NCBI GenBank assembly: GCA_000756795.1
Contig: CCSI01000006.1
Location: 1-64,000, forward strand
DNA length: 64,000 bases
DNA from: Qipengyuania vulgaris
Lineage (GTDB): Bacteria; Pseudomonadota; Alphaproteobacteria; Sphingomonadales; Sphingomonadaceae
Direction: 5' to 3'
Of this stretch, positions 28,789 through 38,573 are shown one piece after another; the first letter of the stretch is position 1, and every line of letters starts with the position of its first letter. The notes beneath the pieces were generated by a model. The model saw only the letters and a list, made by a program, of their open reading frames with translations, did not search any database and had not been told where the DNA came from. The position numbers and the translations under genes are program-made.

Positions 28789-29469
28789 ATGGACGATCGT
28801 TTCAATACCGCTTCCGGTTGGGTTCTCTTCTCGGGTATCGTCGCGCTCGGCGCTTCGATCGCCTCCGGCATGTATTTCCATGCCGACAGCAATGACGTGC
28901 TCGAACAGGGCGAAGCAGGCTATTACGTGGAAGGTGTGGAAGAAGAGGGCGGCGCCGAAGCCGGTCCGGACCTCGGCACGCTGCTCGCCACTGCGGACGC
29001 TGCTGCGGGCGAGAAGGTCTTCGCCAAGTGCCAGGCCTGCCACACCATCAACCAGGGCGGTGCCAACGGTATCGGCCCGAACCTTTATGGCACCATGGGC
29101 AAGGCCATCGCCGGTCACGCCGGTTTCGCTTACTCCTCGGCCCTTTCCGACAAGGGTGGCCAGTGGACCTGGGAAAACATGGACGCATGGCTGAAGAGCC
29201 CCAAGGCCTTCGCCAGCGGCACCAAGATGAGCTTCGCCGGTCTTTCCAAGCCTGAAGATCGCGCCAACGTCATGGAATATATGGCCTCGATGGGCGGCGC
29301 TCCGGCCAAGCCTGAACCTGCCGCTCCCGAAGCGGAAGAAGAAGTCGATGCATCGGTCGAGGGCGAAGAGCCCACCGAAGCAGAAGCAGCTGGCGCTACC
29401 GGCGCCGACGAGCCTGTCGCTTCGGCCAATGCTGCAGGTGACAACGAAGGCGCGACCAAGGTCGACTAA
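28789..29469 (+). CDS. Membrane-anchored c-type cytochrome (CycM-like)
   Basis: 226 residues. An N-terminal uncleaved anchor (about 10-30) is followed by an acidic linker and a class I cytochrome c domain (about 62-165): haem-binding CQACHTINQGG near 82 and axial methionine in SGTKMSFAGL near 145. The C-terminal 60 residues are a low-complexity Glu/Ala/Pro tail. It probably passes electrons between the bc1 complex and a terminal oxidase, as CycM does. A strong rho-independent terminator follows. Confidence 0.9.
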   Translation: MDDRFNTASGWVLFSGIVALGASIASGMYFHADSNDVLEQGEAGYYVEGVEEEGGAEAGPDLGTLLATADAAAGEKVFAKCQACHTINQGGANGIGPNLYGTMGKAIAGHAGFAYSSALSDKGGQWTWENMDAWLKSPKAFASGTKMSFAGLSKPEDRANVMEYMASMGGAPAKPEPAAPEAEEEVDASVEGEEPTEAEAAGATGADEPVASANAAGDNEGATKVD

Positions 29470-29495
29470 GCCTCGTTAAAATCGAATACGAAAAG

Positions 29496-29519
29496 CCCCG
29501 CCACCGAGCGGGGTTTTTT
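29496..29519 (+). terminator. Rho-independent terminator after the cytochrome c gene
   Basis: Stem CCCCGC/GCGGGG (29496-29501 with 29508-29513) with a 6-nt loop and six T residues (29514-29519). AAAA before the stem gives a possible second, reverse terminator for the convergent rlmE gene. Confidence 0.9.
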
Positions 29520-29543
29520 GTGCCCTGAAAGCTTATGCGGCTC

Positions 29544-30203
29544 CTAGCCCTTGAAACCCTGCGCGATGACATACCACTCGCTCGAGCCCTTGCGGCTGGC
29601 AGGTGGCTTGGCGTGTTTCACCGTCTTGAAATGCTTCTTGAGCAGGTCGAGTAGGTCCTTGTCGGTCCCGCCCGCGAGCACCTTGGCGAGGAAAGTCCCG
29701 CCCTTCTCGAGGTTCTCGACCGCGAACCAGGCACCGGCCTCGACCAGCCCCATGGTACGCAAATGGTCGGTCTGCTTGTGGCCGACGGTGTTGGCGGCCA
29801 TGTCGCTCATCACGAGGTCGGCCTTGCCGCCCAGCGCCTCTTCGAGCACGCGCGGAGCATCGTCGTCCATGAAGTCCATCTGGAAAATCTCGACGCCCTC
29901 GATGGGTTCGACTTCGAGCAAATCGATGCCGACAACCTGCGCCTTCGGCACCACCTTGCGCGCGACCTGCGCCCAGCCGCCCGGCGCGATGCCGAGGTCG
30001 ACAATGCGCTTCGAGCCTTTGAGGATGCCGAATTTCTCGTCCATCTCGATGAGCTTGTAGGCCGCGCGGCTGCGATAGCCGTCGGCCTTGGCCTGCTTCA
30101 CATAAGGATCGTTCAGCTGCCGCTGCAGCCAGCGGGTGGAGGATTCCGTGCGCTTCTTCGCCGTGCGGACGCGCGTATCCTTGTCCTTGCCTGACCTAGA
30201 CAT
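29544..30203 (-). CDS. rlmE: 23S rRNA (uridine2552-2'-O)-methyltransferase
   Basis: 219-residue RlmE (RrmJ/FtsJ). It methylates U2552 in the A-loop of 23S rRNA during late 50S assembly. Features: YRSRAAYKLIEMDEKFGIL near 43-61 with the catalytic lysine, IVDLGIAPGGWAQVA near 67 (SAM motif I), DLVMSDMAANTVGHKQTDH near 128 (catalytic Asp), and GGTFLAKVLAG near 168 (catalytic Lys), with Glu near the end. The basic N-terminal extension (about 1-30) is common in alphaproteobacteria. Its ATG lies eight bases inside the end of the ppx/gppA gene. Confidence 0.94.
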   Translation of the reverse strand: MSRSGKDKDTRVRTAKKRTESSTRWLQRQLNDPYVKQAKADGYRSRAAYKLIEMDEKFGILKGSKRIVDLGIAPGGWAQVARKVVPKAQVVGIDLLEVEPIEGVEIFQMDFMDDDAPRVLEEALGGKADLVMSDMAANTVGHKQTDHLRTMGLVEAGAWFAVENLEKGGTFLAKVLAGGTDKDLLDLLKKHFKTVKHAKPPASRKGSSEWYVIAQGFKG

Positions 30204-31431
30204 CCTGTTCCTTCATCCTTTGCAGCGCATTGCGGCTACGCTCTCCATCTGCATCGGCAGCCATCAGGCTGCGCAGGATGCCTTCGCGAATGCCGCGATC
30301 GGCCACGCCCAGCTGTTCGGACGGCCAGATATCGAGAATGCTTTCAAGGATGGCGCACCCCGCCACGACGAGGTTTGCGCGGTCATCGCCAATGCAGGGC
30401 AGCTGGCGCCGGTCAGGCCCGCTCATATGGCTGAGCTTGTAAGAGATATCGCGCATGGCCTTCGACGGAAGGATAAGCCCGTCGACCGCCTGCCGGTCAT
30501 ATTGCGGCAGTTCGAGATGCAGGCTGGCGAGCGTCGTCACTGTGCCGCTCGTGCCGAGGAGGCGGATGGGATTTGGTCCTTTGGCGAATTCTCGCACGCG
30601 CTCGGCAAAGGGTTTGAAGCTGTCGAGCACGGTCTTGCGCATCCGGCGGTAGCGGTCGAGGCGCAGTTCCTCGCTGTCGTCCGAGCCATCGACGGTATCG
30701 GTCAGCGAGACCACGCCCCAAGGTACGCTCATCCAGTCGAGGATCCGCGGCACTGCGCCGCTCGGTTCGACCAGCACCAGCTCGGTCGAGCCGCCGCCGA
30801 TATCGAAGATGACTGCAGGGCCCGCCCCATCTTCCAGAAGGATGTGGCAGCCGAGCACGGCAAGGCGCGCCTCTTCCTGCGCGGAAATGATGTCGAGCAC
30901 GATGCCGGTTTCCTGCCGCACCCGCTCGATGAATTCCTCGCCATTGCTGGCACGGCGACACGCCTCGGTAGCGACCGAGCGCGCAAGGTGGACATGGCGG
31001 CGTCGCAGCTTTTCCGCGCAAACGTGGAGCGCGGCAAGCGTGCGGTCCATCGCATCATCCGACAGGCGGCCGCTGGCAGCCAGTCCTTCGCCCAGCCGCA
31101 CCACGCGGCTGAAGGCATCGATGACGGTGAAATTCTCGCCCGAGGGCCGCGCAATAAGGAGGCGGCAATTGTTGGTGCCTAAGTCGAGCGCGGCATAGGC
31201 CTGCTTGCGTCCGCGAGGGAATTGCGGCGGCATGGTTTTATGCTGGGTGGCTTGCGCTTGCTCTGCCTGCTTCTGGCGCGGCGATGCGTCGCGTGCCTTC
31301 GCCCCGTTCTGGCGGGGCCGCTTGTCGGGCCGGGAGGGGCGCTTGTAGCGGAAATCGGCTACCTTGCCGGACGTGCCGCCCCTTGTCTTTCCGTGCCCCC
31401 GTTTCATGTCCGGCGGATTATGTTCCGCCAT
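30196..31431 (-). CDS. Ppx/GppA exopolyphosphatase / guanosine pentaphosphatase
   Basis: 411 residues; a start around 31407 is an alternative. The actin-like ASKHA fold shows phosphate-binding motifs YAALDLGTNNCRLLIA near 78 and AVIFDIGGGSTELVLVE near 207. The domain length fits the short GppA/Ppx family without the C-terminal HD domain. The enzyme would degrade polyphosphate or pppGpp and so affect the stringent response. The first 65 residues are Lys/Arg/Gln-rich and not part of the fold. It is coupled to rlmE by an 8-bp overlap, an arrangement seen in other alphaproteobacteria. Confidence 0.88.
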   Translation of the reverse strand: MAEHNPPDMKRGHGKTRGGTSGKVADFRYKRPSRPDKRPRQNGAKARDASPRQKQAEQAQATQHKTMPPQFPRGRKQAYAALDLGTNNCRLLIARPSGENFTVIDAFSRVVRLGEGLAASGRLSDDAMDRTLAALHVCAEKLRRRHVHLARSVATEACRRASNGEEFIERVRQETGIVLDIISAQEEARLAVLGCHILLEDGAGPAVIFDIGGGSTELVLVEPSGAVPRILDWMSVPWGVVSLTDTVDGSDDSEELRLDRYRRMRKTVLDSFKPFAERVREFAKGPNPIRLLGTSGTVTTLASLHLELPQYDRQAVDGLILPSKAMRDISYKLSHMSGPDRRQLPCIGDDRANLVVAGCAILESILDIWPSEQLGVADRGIREGILRSLMAADADGERSRNALQRMKEQDV

Positions 31432-31612
31432 GGGGATGTCTTTCGTTATTCCTCCCGCGCAAAACCACCTCGCGCGGGGACCTGGCGACGATGCTAGCGA
31501 CGGATGACCGAAGGCGCAACCAGAAGGGTTGACCTTGCGCGCGCACGAAACTAGATGCGCGGCCTCTCTTGCGGCTGCGAGGCGATTCTGCCCGGCCTAT
31601 CCAAGAGCCTGA

Positions 31613-31686
31613 TGCCCCGTCGTCTAATGGTAAGACTACGGACTCTGACTCCGTCAATTGAGGTTCGAATCCTCACGGGGCATCCA
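31613..31686 (+). tRNA. tRNA-Gln (anticodon CUG)
   Basis: 74-nt gene with encoded CCA (31684-31686). The acceptor stem is 31613-31619 with 31676-31682. The anticodon stem ACGGA/TCCGT encloses the loop CTCTGAC, giving anticodon CUG. The T-arm loop GGTTCGAATCC is standard. It lies just before the RTX region, a position where integrative elements often enter, but no duplicated 3' end was found. Confidence 0.96.
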
Positions 31687-31709
31687 CTTTTCCCGGCATG
31701 AGCGTCCCA

Positions 31710-31732
31710 ATTCTGCGATTTTCGAGCAGAAT
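31710..31732 (+). other. Inverted repeat between tRNA-Gln and the first RTX gene
   Basis: A perfect 7-bp inverted repeat (31710-31716 with 31726-31732, 9-nt spacer) lies 24 bp after the tRNA and 84 bp before the RTX start. It may end tRNA transcription or act as an operator. No T tract follows directly. Confidence 0.35.
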
Positions 31733-31816
31733 CCACATTTCATACAGATTTGGAAAACCGCTCGTTTACCTCTGCGCGTCATATGCGACCCCGGACAAGA
31801 ACAGGGGTCAACAACC

Positions 31817-33456
31817 ATGAAATTCGATTACAAGATCCAGCGCATCGACAAGCCGACCGCGCAGGAAATGACGGGCACCGACGGGGACGATATCCTCAAT
31901 GGCAGCGAGGATGCCGATGACATCAGCGGTCTTTCCGGAAACGACGCCATCGAAGGCGCCGGCGGGGACGACGTCATCCGGGGCGGCAACAACAACGACA
32001 CCATTTTCGGCGGCGATGGCAACGACACCGTCTACGGCTCGAACGGCTGGGATGTCATCGAGGGCGACCTTGGCGATGACCGCCTTGAAGGCGGCAATGG
32101 CAACGATCGTCTCTTTGGCGATGAAGGCATCGATACGCTTTTCGGCAACTTCGGTGCCGACCGCCTCGAGGGCGGAGCGGGCGACGATATCCTTCGCGGC
32201 GGTGACGGCGATGACGCTGTCTTCGGCGGCGATGACAATGACGACGCCAATGGCGCTGCGGGCAACGACACCATGTATGGCGTGCCGGCGACGATATCCT
32301 TCGCGGCGGAGCCGATGACGACACGCTCTATGGCGGGTCGGAGAACGACGTCCTCATGGGCAATGACGGTATCGACCGGCTCTACGGCCAGAGCGGCGAC
32401 GATTACCTGAATGGCGGCGCCGAAAACGACATGATCTACGGCGACTGGGGCGCCGACCGGCTGTTCGGTGAAGCCGGATTCGATTTCATCAGCGGTGGGA
32501 ATGGCTCCGACCGTATTTACGGCGGTGACGACGGCGACACGCTGCTCGGCGATGCCGGATACGATTTCCTGTCGGGCGATGCCGGCGACGATTCCATTTA
32601 TGGCGGCGACGACAACGACACCATCGAGGGCGGCGAAGGCAGCGACTATCTCTATGGTGACGCAGGAAACGACCTCATGAGCGGTGGTGCCGAAGGCGAC
32701 CGCATGTGGGGCGGCACGGGCAATGACCTCGTGCAGGGTGAAGACGGCAACGATTATCTCTATGGGGACGCGGGGAACGATACGCTGCGCGGCGGTGCCG
32801 GCACCGACCAGATCCTCGGCGGCGATGACGACGACCGCATTTTCGGCGGCGACGACAGCGATTATCTCAGTGGCGGAGCCGGCAACGACGTGCTCTACGG
32901 CGAAGGCGGTACAAATACCCTTGTCGGCGGAGACGGGGATGATGTCCTCGTCGGCGGCGGCAGCGCCGATTATATCTACGGCGACTTCGGTAACGACGAA
33001 ATGGTCGGCGGCGGAGGTGACGATAACATCTCCGTCGGCCTCGGCATCGACACGGCGACCGGCGGGTGGGGTGCCGATACCTTCACTTTCGTTGGCCCGG
33101 CGGATGGCCAGAACATGACCACCATCACCGATTTCACCAGCGGCAGTGATTCCATCGGTCTCACGCCCTATAATTTCGGCTTTAGCTGGAATGATCTCTG
33201 GAGCGAAGCGAACTTCCAGCTTGGCACCGAAGCCGACGACGCGGATGACCGCATCATCTACGACCAGTCGACCGGCAATCTCTATTTCGATGCCGACGGT
33301 AACGGTGTCGAGGCGGAAGCGGTCCTGTTCGCCAATCTCGGCGAGGGTACCGTGCTTACCCACGCAGATATCGAGCTTGGTGGTGGCCAGTTCGGTGAAG
33401 CTCCCAAGGCCGGCTCGGTCGAGGACCTGACCGGCCCCGAGTTCTTCATCGGGTGA
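31817..33456 (+). pseudogene. RTX (hemolysin-type calcium-binding) protein, frameshifted
   Basis: An RTX protein that would be about 546 residues if one base were restored. The first part starts at ATG 31817 (MKFDYKIQRIDKPTAQEMTG) and runs through RTX nonapeptides (GGxGxDxxx) to about 32280, where the frame shifts. From there the next frame continues RTX repeats without a gap to 33456. Missing one G (ggcgtgcc for expected ggcggtgcc) explains it. The last ~120 residues form a non-repeat module (LGTEADDADDRIIYDQSTGNL, then a tail ending GPEFFIG) shared with the other two RTX proteins, probably the type I secretion signal. It may be a true pseudogene or a base-call error. Confidence 0.8.
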
Positions 33457-33483
33457 CCAAGCAAAGCAGTCTTTCCAACCAAG

Positions 33484-33515
33484 GGCGTCCGTCACGATTG
33501 TGTCGGACGCCTTTT
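33484..33515 (+). terminator. Rho-independent terminator after the first RTX gene
   Basis: Stem GGCGTCCG/CGGACGCC (33484-33491 with 33504-33511), 12-nt loop, followed by TTTT (33512-33515). Confidence 0.8.
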
Positions 33516-33662
33516 CGGTTGCGACTGAGGGTTTGTTGGCAATTTTGACTTCACCCATTGGCCCTGTTGTCACGAGATGCGGGGGGCGATACTTGGTGAT
33601 GCGGGGAGGCTGTCTTGCGTTAGGCAGTGACAGCCATCATTTTCGACGGCAGGACCAGGTTA

Positions 33663-34286
33663 ATGGTGCAGGAAAGAAGTCGCAAAACGCGCGCCAAGGT
33701 CCTTGAGGCAGCGCGTGAACTCATTATCGAACACGGTCACGAGCAGGTCTCGCTTAAGGAAATCTGCGAACGCTCGGGCGTGTCCAATGGCAGTGTCTTC
33801 CACCACTTCGGTTCGAAGGAAGGCATCATCCGCCAGCTGTTCAGGGCCGAACGCGGAGCCTATCTGCACAAGATCCAGGAAGCGATCCTCGCGCATGAGG
33901 GCGATCCTTGCGACGCCTTTGCCGCAGGTACCCGCGCTGCGATGCAATACCAGGCTGCAAATCCGGTAAGGTTCGAACGCCTGATTGCCGAGTTCTCGGA
34001 TAGCGAATGGCTGCGGCGCAATGTCGATGTGTGGCTCGAAGTCGCCTCGGAAGAAGAGCAGCCGGTCATCGATTGGGCGATGGAGCATTTCGCAAGCGGC
34101 GCGCTGCCGGTCCTGGCGCCAGCCTTTTACCAGGCCGCATTCCTTGGCCCCGTCGACCTGCTTTCGCGTGCGCATCGGCAGGGACGGCTCGCCGGTGATC
34201 TCGAAGCAACCGCCGACGACTTGGCGCAAATTGTTAGTGCCGGGCTTAAAGGGCTGCGCGAAAAACGAAATACTGACAAGCAGTGA
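33663..34286 (+). CDS. TetR/AcrR-family transcriptional regulator
   Basis: 207 residues from the ATG at 33663 (a GTG at 33627 is in frame). The N-terminal HTH is clear: KTRAKVLEAARELIIEHGHEQVSLKEICERSGVSNGSVFHHFGSKEGIIRQLF (about 7-60). The C-terminal helical ligand domain is non-specific. It is the only regulator in the RTX region and sits between two RTX genes in the same direction, so control of one or both is likely but inferred. The ligand is unknown. Confidence 0.88.
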   Translation: MVQERSRKTRAKVLEAARELIIEHGHEQVSLKEICERSGVSNGSVFHHFGSKEGIIRQLFRAERGAYLHKIQEAILAHEGDPCDAFAAGTRAAMQYQAANPVRFERLIAEFSDSEWLRRNVDVWLEVASEEEQPVIDWAMEHFASGALPVLAPAFYQAAFLGPVDLLSRAHRQGRLAGDLEATADDLAQIVSAGLKGLREKRNTDKQ

Positions 34287-34433
34287 GGCCCGCGACTACT
34301 GCGTAGTTGCAGTCTTGCATCAAAAAAATTCGGGCCTGTTCGAGACTGCTTGAGTTTTCGCCGAGAAAAGATGATTATCCGGACGTAAGAGTCGCATTTC
34401 CGCGCGATTCTAGGGGTTCGGGGTCAGGGTCGC

Positions 34434-37400
34434 ATGGCAGAGATTATTGGTACGTCGGGTAACGACCATCTGGTGGATACGCCGGAGGATGATGTCGCGC
34501 GGGGAGGTGCCGGCAACGACTCCTTTTCGAGCATCGAGGGCAATGATTACGCCTATGGCGAAGGCGGCGACGACACGCTGTCATCCTATAATGGCGACGA
34601 TCGTATGTTCGGGGGCGGCGGAAACGATACGCTCTACGCGCTTCGCTATGCCGGCGACCCGGTAAGCACGGTCCGCCTCGATGGCGGCGCGGGCAATGAT
34701 TTTCTCGAAGCCAATATTTCCAATGGCTCGACGGTTACGCTCATAGGCGGGCTGGGCGACGACACTTTCTACGCATCCGGCTGGAACGGGACCATCATTG
34801 CTGATGGCGGCGACGGGGCGGATGTCTTCAATCTAGAAATCGACAGCCTGGTCTACACGCTCACGCTTGGTGCGGGCGTGGACACAATCAAGCTGGCGGG
34901 GGCTGGTGGCTACGATCTTGCCGAGCTCATCGTGGTCACTGATTTCGAGACCGGCGCAGATGGCGACGCGCTCTACATGCGCGATTTCCTGGAGATGCTG
35001 GTCGGTTCCTCAGCCGAAAATCCCTTTGCAACCGGCATCATGCAACTGGTGCAGTCGGGCGCCGACACGCTCCTGCAAATCGACCAGTGGCAGGAAGGCG
35101 TCTGGACGACCTTCATTACGTTCCAGAACACGCAGGTCGGCGACTTCACGTATCACAATCTCGGCTACACACCCGATGGCAGTCCGATACCCGGCGATAC
35201 CTGGGTCGGCACCGAGGGCAACGACGTCCGGCAGGGCACCGACTATGACGACGACTTGCGCGGCATGGGCGGCAACGACATCATCGCTGGCGGCTTCGGC
35301 GAAGACGTCATTTTCGGCGGCGCGGGCAACGATAACCTCTACGGGGAAGCCGGCGACGACCTTATCTATGGCGAGGGCGGGGCCGACACCATCTCGGTAG
35401 GCTTTGGCACCGACGTCGCATATGGCGGCGGCGGCGACGATACCTTGATGGCGGAACACGGATTTGGTGCCAGTTCGAGCGATACGGCGACGCTCTATGG
35501 TGGCGCGGACGATGATCGTCTCGTTGCGCTTGCCGAGAGCGGCGGCACGATCAACCTTTACGGCGATGACGGTGCCGATACGCTGGAGATCCTGGGCGGA
35601 TTTGGGCAGGTCAATGCCTTCGGCGGTGCGGGTGACGATGTTGTCGAAATCTCGTCCAGCGGCGTTGGAAACCGGATTACTCTGGGTTCGGGGACGGATA
35701 CGGTCCGGCTGACTTCCGGCCTCGGTTATATCGGTGCAGGCGTAGTCATCACCGATTTCGTTGCGGGAGATGCGGGCGACAGGTTCGATTTCTCGGCAAT
35801 GCTCGCCTATGAGGACCAGAGCTGGGACGGCATGAGCAACCCCTTCCGCGGCGAATACATGCGCCTGCGACAGGACGGCAACGACACCATCCTCGAATAC
35901 AGCTACGGCGGCGCGAACGCCCCCGACATGTATCAAATGGTTGCCCGCTTCGAGAACACGCAAGCGAGCGATTTCACGAGCGCCAATTTCGGCTTCGCGC
36001 CCGACGGCAGCTACCCTCCCGGCGAAGTCTGGGCGGGCACGTCCGTAGCCGATTTCTACGACGGCACAGCCGGCAGCGACACCATCTATGCCATGGGCGG
36101 CGATGACTGGATCCGCGCTTTCGACGGCGACGACGTCATCTATGGCGGCGGCGGCCACGACAATATCGATGGCGGCGAAGGTGCCGACACGATTTACGGT
36201 GGCGCCGGCGACGATGTCATCGATGATTATGGCAATGGCTTCGGCGACGACTTCATCGACGCGGGCGACGGCAATGATGTCGTCACCATCATCCACACGC
36301 TGGCCGGCCCTGACGAGCGCCTGACCATCATGCTGGGCGCGGGCAATGACGAACTGCTCGTCTATGACAGCGGATCGGCGCGGAATCTCATCTACGGCGG
36401 CGGCGGAAACGATTACGTCTGGTACACTGCGCGCGTCGGCCATGCCGGCATGTTCGGCGGGGGAGGTGACGACACCTTCCACCTCTTCCTCCTCGGTTCG
36501 ACCTACGAACTGACGCTGGGCGGGGGTCAGGATCTCGTGCGGTTCGGCAACATGATCGAGCAGGGTGCATACACGGACTCTGTGGTAATCAACGATTTCG
36601 AAGTCGGCCCGACGGGCGACAGGCTCGACATCGAGCCGCTGACCTATGCCACCTATATCAATATCGATTCCTGGAACCCGTTTGCCACGCAAAGCGCGCG
36701 GCTGATCCAGGTGGGCGACGATGCGGTTATCCAGTTCGACATCTACCGGTCGGGCCAGTGGGAAAACATCGTCGTCCTGAAGAATGTCGACATCGGCCTT
36801 TTCAACGATAGCTACAATCTTGGTTACGACCCGGGCACCCAGACCTATTACGGCACCGAAGCCGCCGACAATTTGCGCGGCAAATGGGGCAACAACTCCA
36901 TGTTCGGCATGGCCGGCGACGATGCCATACGCGGCCTCAACGGAGATGACATTCTCGATGGCGGGTTTGGCGACGACCTGCTGTTCGGCGGCAATGGCCA
37001 CGACACTGTGCGGGGCGGCGATGGGCACGACTATGCCGACGGCGGTACCGGTGACGACTGGCTTGAAGGCAATGCCGGAGACGACAAGCTCTACAGCGCC
37101 TCGGGCGATAACATCTTCGACGGCGGCGAGGGCAATGACACATTGCTCGGCGGCAGCGGCGCGGACATCGCCTACGGCGGCGTAGGCAGGGATGTCCTGC
37201 GCGGCAGGTCGGGCGATGACGAACTGCATGGCGGTGACGAATACGACGTCATGACCGGCGGCTGGGGCCACGACCTCATGTACGGCGATGGCGGCAATGA
37301 TCGCATGCTGGGCGAAGGCGGCAGCGACCGCATGTTCGGCGGCTACGGCGCCGACAAGATGTTCGGCGGTGGCGGCATCGATTTCATGCAGGGCGATGAG

Positions 37401-38531
37401 GGCAACGACATCATCGACGGCGGCGATGGCAACGATTCCATGTACGGCGGCGATGGCGATGACGTTATCGATGGCTTCGCAGGAGCCGACTATGCCGAGG
37501 GCAATCTTGGCGACGACATACTGAGCGGCGGCTTCGGCGATGATCGCCTCCGCGGCGACGAGGGCCTCGACCTGCTTTTCGGCGGCGATGGCAATGACGA
37601 GCTGTTCGGCGGCGATGATGCCGACGAGATCTATGGCGAGAACGGCAACGACTTCATCTATGGTGATGGCGGTTTCGACGGGCTGTTCGGCGGCGATGGC
37701 TCCGACGTCATCTATGGCGGGCTTGGCGGCGATACGATCGAAGGCGGGCTGATGGCCGACGTCCTCTATGGCGAGGACGGCGATGACCTCATCCTCGGCG
37801 GCGAGGGAGACGACCTCATCGATGGCGGCGCTGGCAATGACGATATCGAAGGCGGGGACGGCATCGACCTCATCCTCGGCGGTGCGGGCAGCGACCTTAT
37901 CGGCGGCGGACTTGGCGATGATGATATTGCTGGCGAAGCCGGTAACGACTTCCTGTTCGGAGGCGGGGGAGCCGACTTCCTCATCGGAGGCGACGGCAGC
38001 GACGAGCTTTCCGGCGATGACGGCGACGACCTGCTCGTCGGCGGCGCTGGTGCGGACATCATCGAAGGCGGCTCGGGCACCGACATCATCTTCGGCGGGC
38101 TGGGTTCCGACCGGCTATGGGGCGGCGCTGGCGTCGACGTCTTCGTTTTCGACACCGCTCTGGGCACGACCAATGTCGACGAGATTGGCGATTTTGTCTT
38201 CCAGGAAGATGGCATCATCCTAGATCTCAGCATCTTCTCGGGTATTAGCTTCGAAGGCGTACTGGCCGCCAGCGAGTTCCACATCGGCACTTCGGCCAGC
38301 AGCTCTAACCACCGGATCATTTACGACCCGAACAGCGGTCAGCTCTGGTACGACAGCGATGGCAGCGGCGGCACCGACAAGGTGCTCTTCGCCAAGCTGG
38401 CCCCCGGGTCTGCTCTCCAAGCCACGAATATCGAGGCCTACTTCCTAGCCGAAACCGCCTCGCGCGGCGAAGGCGGAACTTCGTGGTATTCGGGCGACGT
38501 CTTGCTGGGCGGCGACGCGGCGGTGCTTTAA
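34434..38531 (+). CDS. Giant RTX calcium-binding protein with three internal modules
   Basis: 1365 residues starting MAEIIGTSGNDHLVDTPEDD. The N-terminal ~820 residues contain three related modules (about 34434-35210, 35210-36045, 36045-36870). Each has RTX repeats, then an LTLGAGVDTI-like strand pair, a VxxDFxxGxxGD segment, and a WxTFITFQNTQ / ENIVVLKNV-like strand, linked by YxPGxxWxGTxxxD. Residues ~820-1230 are nearly uninterrupted GGxGxDxxx repeats that would bind Ca2+ as a beta-roll. The C-terminus has the shared module (HIGTSASSSNHRIIYDPNSG). It is acidic with no signal peptide, so type I secretion is expected; no secretion genes are in the window. Role unknown (surface, adhesion or S-layer-like). 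Confidence 0.9.
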   Translation: MAEIIGTSGNDHLVDTPEDDVARGGAGNDSFSSIEGNDYAYGEGGDDTLSSYNGDDRMFGGGGNDTLYALRYAGDPVSTVRLDGGAGNDFLEANISNGSTVTLIGGLGDDTFYASGWNGTIIADGGDGADVFNLEIDSLVYTLTLGAGVDTIKLAGAGGYDLAELIVVTDFETGADGDALYMRDFLEMLVGSSAENPFATGIMQLVQSGADTLLQIDQWQEGVWTTFITFQNTQVGDFTYHNLGYTPDGSPIPGDTWVGTEGNDVRQGTDYDDDLRGMGGNDIIAGGFGEDVIFGGAGNDNLYGEAGDDLIYGEGGADTISVGFGTDVAYGGGGDDTLMAEHGFGASSSDTATLYGGADDDRLVALAESGGTINLYGDDGADTLEILGGFGQVNAFGGAGDDVVEISSSGVGNRITLGSGTDTVRLTSGLGYIGAGVVITDFVAGDAGDRFDFSAMLAYEDQSWDGMSNPFRGEYMRLRQDGNDTILEYSYGGANAPDMYQMVARFENTQASDFTSANFGFAPDGSYPPGEVWAGTSVADFYDGTAGSDTIYAMGGDDWIRAFDGDDVIYGGGGHDNIDGGEGADTIYGGAGDDVIDDYGNGFGDDFIDAGDGNDVVTIIHTLAGPDERLTIMLGAGNDELLVYDSGSARNLIYGGGGNDYVWYTARVGHAGMFGGGGDDTFHLFLLGSTYELTLGGGQDLVRFGNMIEQGAYTDSVVINDFEVGPTGDRLDIEPLTYATYINIDSWNPFATQSARLIQVGDDAVIQFDIYRSGQWENIVVLKNVDIGLFNDSYNLGYDPGTQTYYGTEAADNLRGKWGNNSMFGMAGDDAIRGLNGDDILDGGFGDDLLFGGNGHDTVRGGDGHDYADGGTGDDWLEGNAGDDKLYSASGDNIFDGGEGNDTLLGGSGADIAYGGVGRDVLRGRSGDDELHGGDEYDVMTGGWGHDLMYGDGGNDRMLGEGGSDRMFGGYGADKMFGGGGIDFMQGDEGNDIIDGGDGNDSMYGGDGDDVIDGFAGADYAEGNLGDDILSGGFGDDRLRGDEGLDLLFGGDGNDELFGGDDADEIYGENGNDFIYGDGGFDGLFGGDGSDVIYGGLGGDTIEGGLMADVLYGEDGDDLILGGEGDDLIDGGAGNDDIEGGDGIDLILGGAGSDLIGGGLGDDDIAGEAGNDFLFGGGGADFLIGGDGSDELSGDDGDDLLVGGAGADIIEGGSGTDIIFGGLGSDRLWGGAGVDVFVFDTALGTTNVDEIGDFVFQEDGIILDLSIFSGISFEGVLAASEFHIGTSASSSNHRIIYDPNSGQLWYDSDGSGGTDKVLFAKLAPGSALQATNIEAYFLAETASRGEGGTSWYSGDVLLGGDAAVL

Positions 38532-38556
38532 GAGGGCGCAGCCTCCTGCGCCCTCT
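38531..38556. terminator. Hairpin between the giant RTX gene and the adhesin remnant
   Basis: A 10-bp stem (38531-38540 with 38547-38556, 6-nt loop) begins at the last base of the RTX stop. There is no T tract on either side. It lies between convergent reading frames and may stabilise or end both transcripts. Confidence 0.5.
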
Positions 38557-38573
38557 CCTCGCAGTAGCGAAAC

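Noticed and set aside
31613..31686. tRNA-Gln 3' end as an attachment site with a second copy beyond the RTX region
   Set aside because: I looked for the T-arm and acceptor sequence further right and saw no second copy, and there is no integrase gene in the window.
32032..37271. Very long leftward open frames (up to about 750 codons) across the RTX genes
   Set aside because: They are mirror frames of the GGxGxD repeats, whose codons contain no stops in antisense. Their translations are low-complexity (Val/Ala/Ile-rich) with no ribosome sites, and the plus-strand reading gives recognisable RTX proteins.
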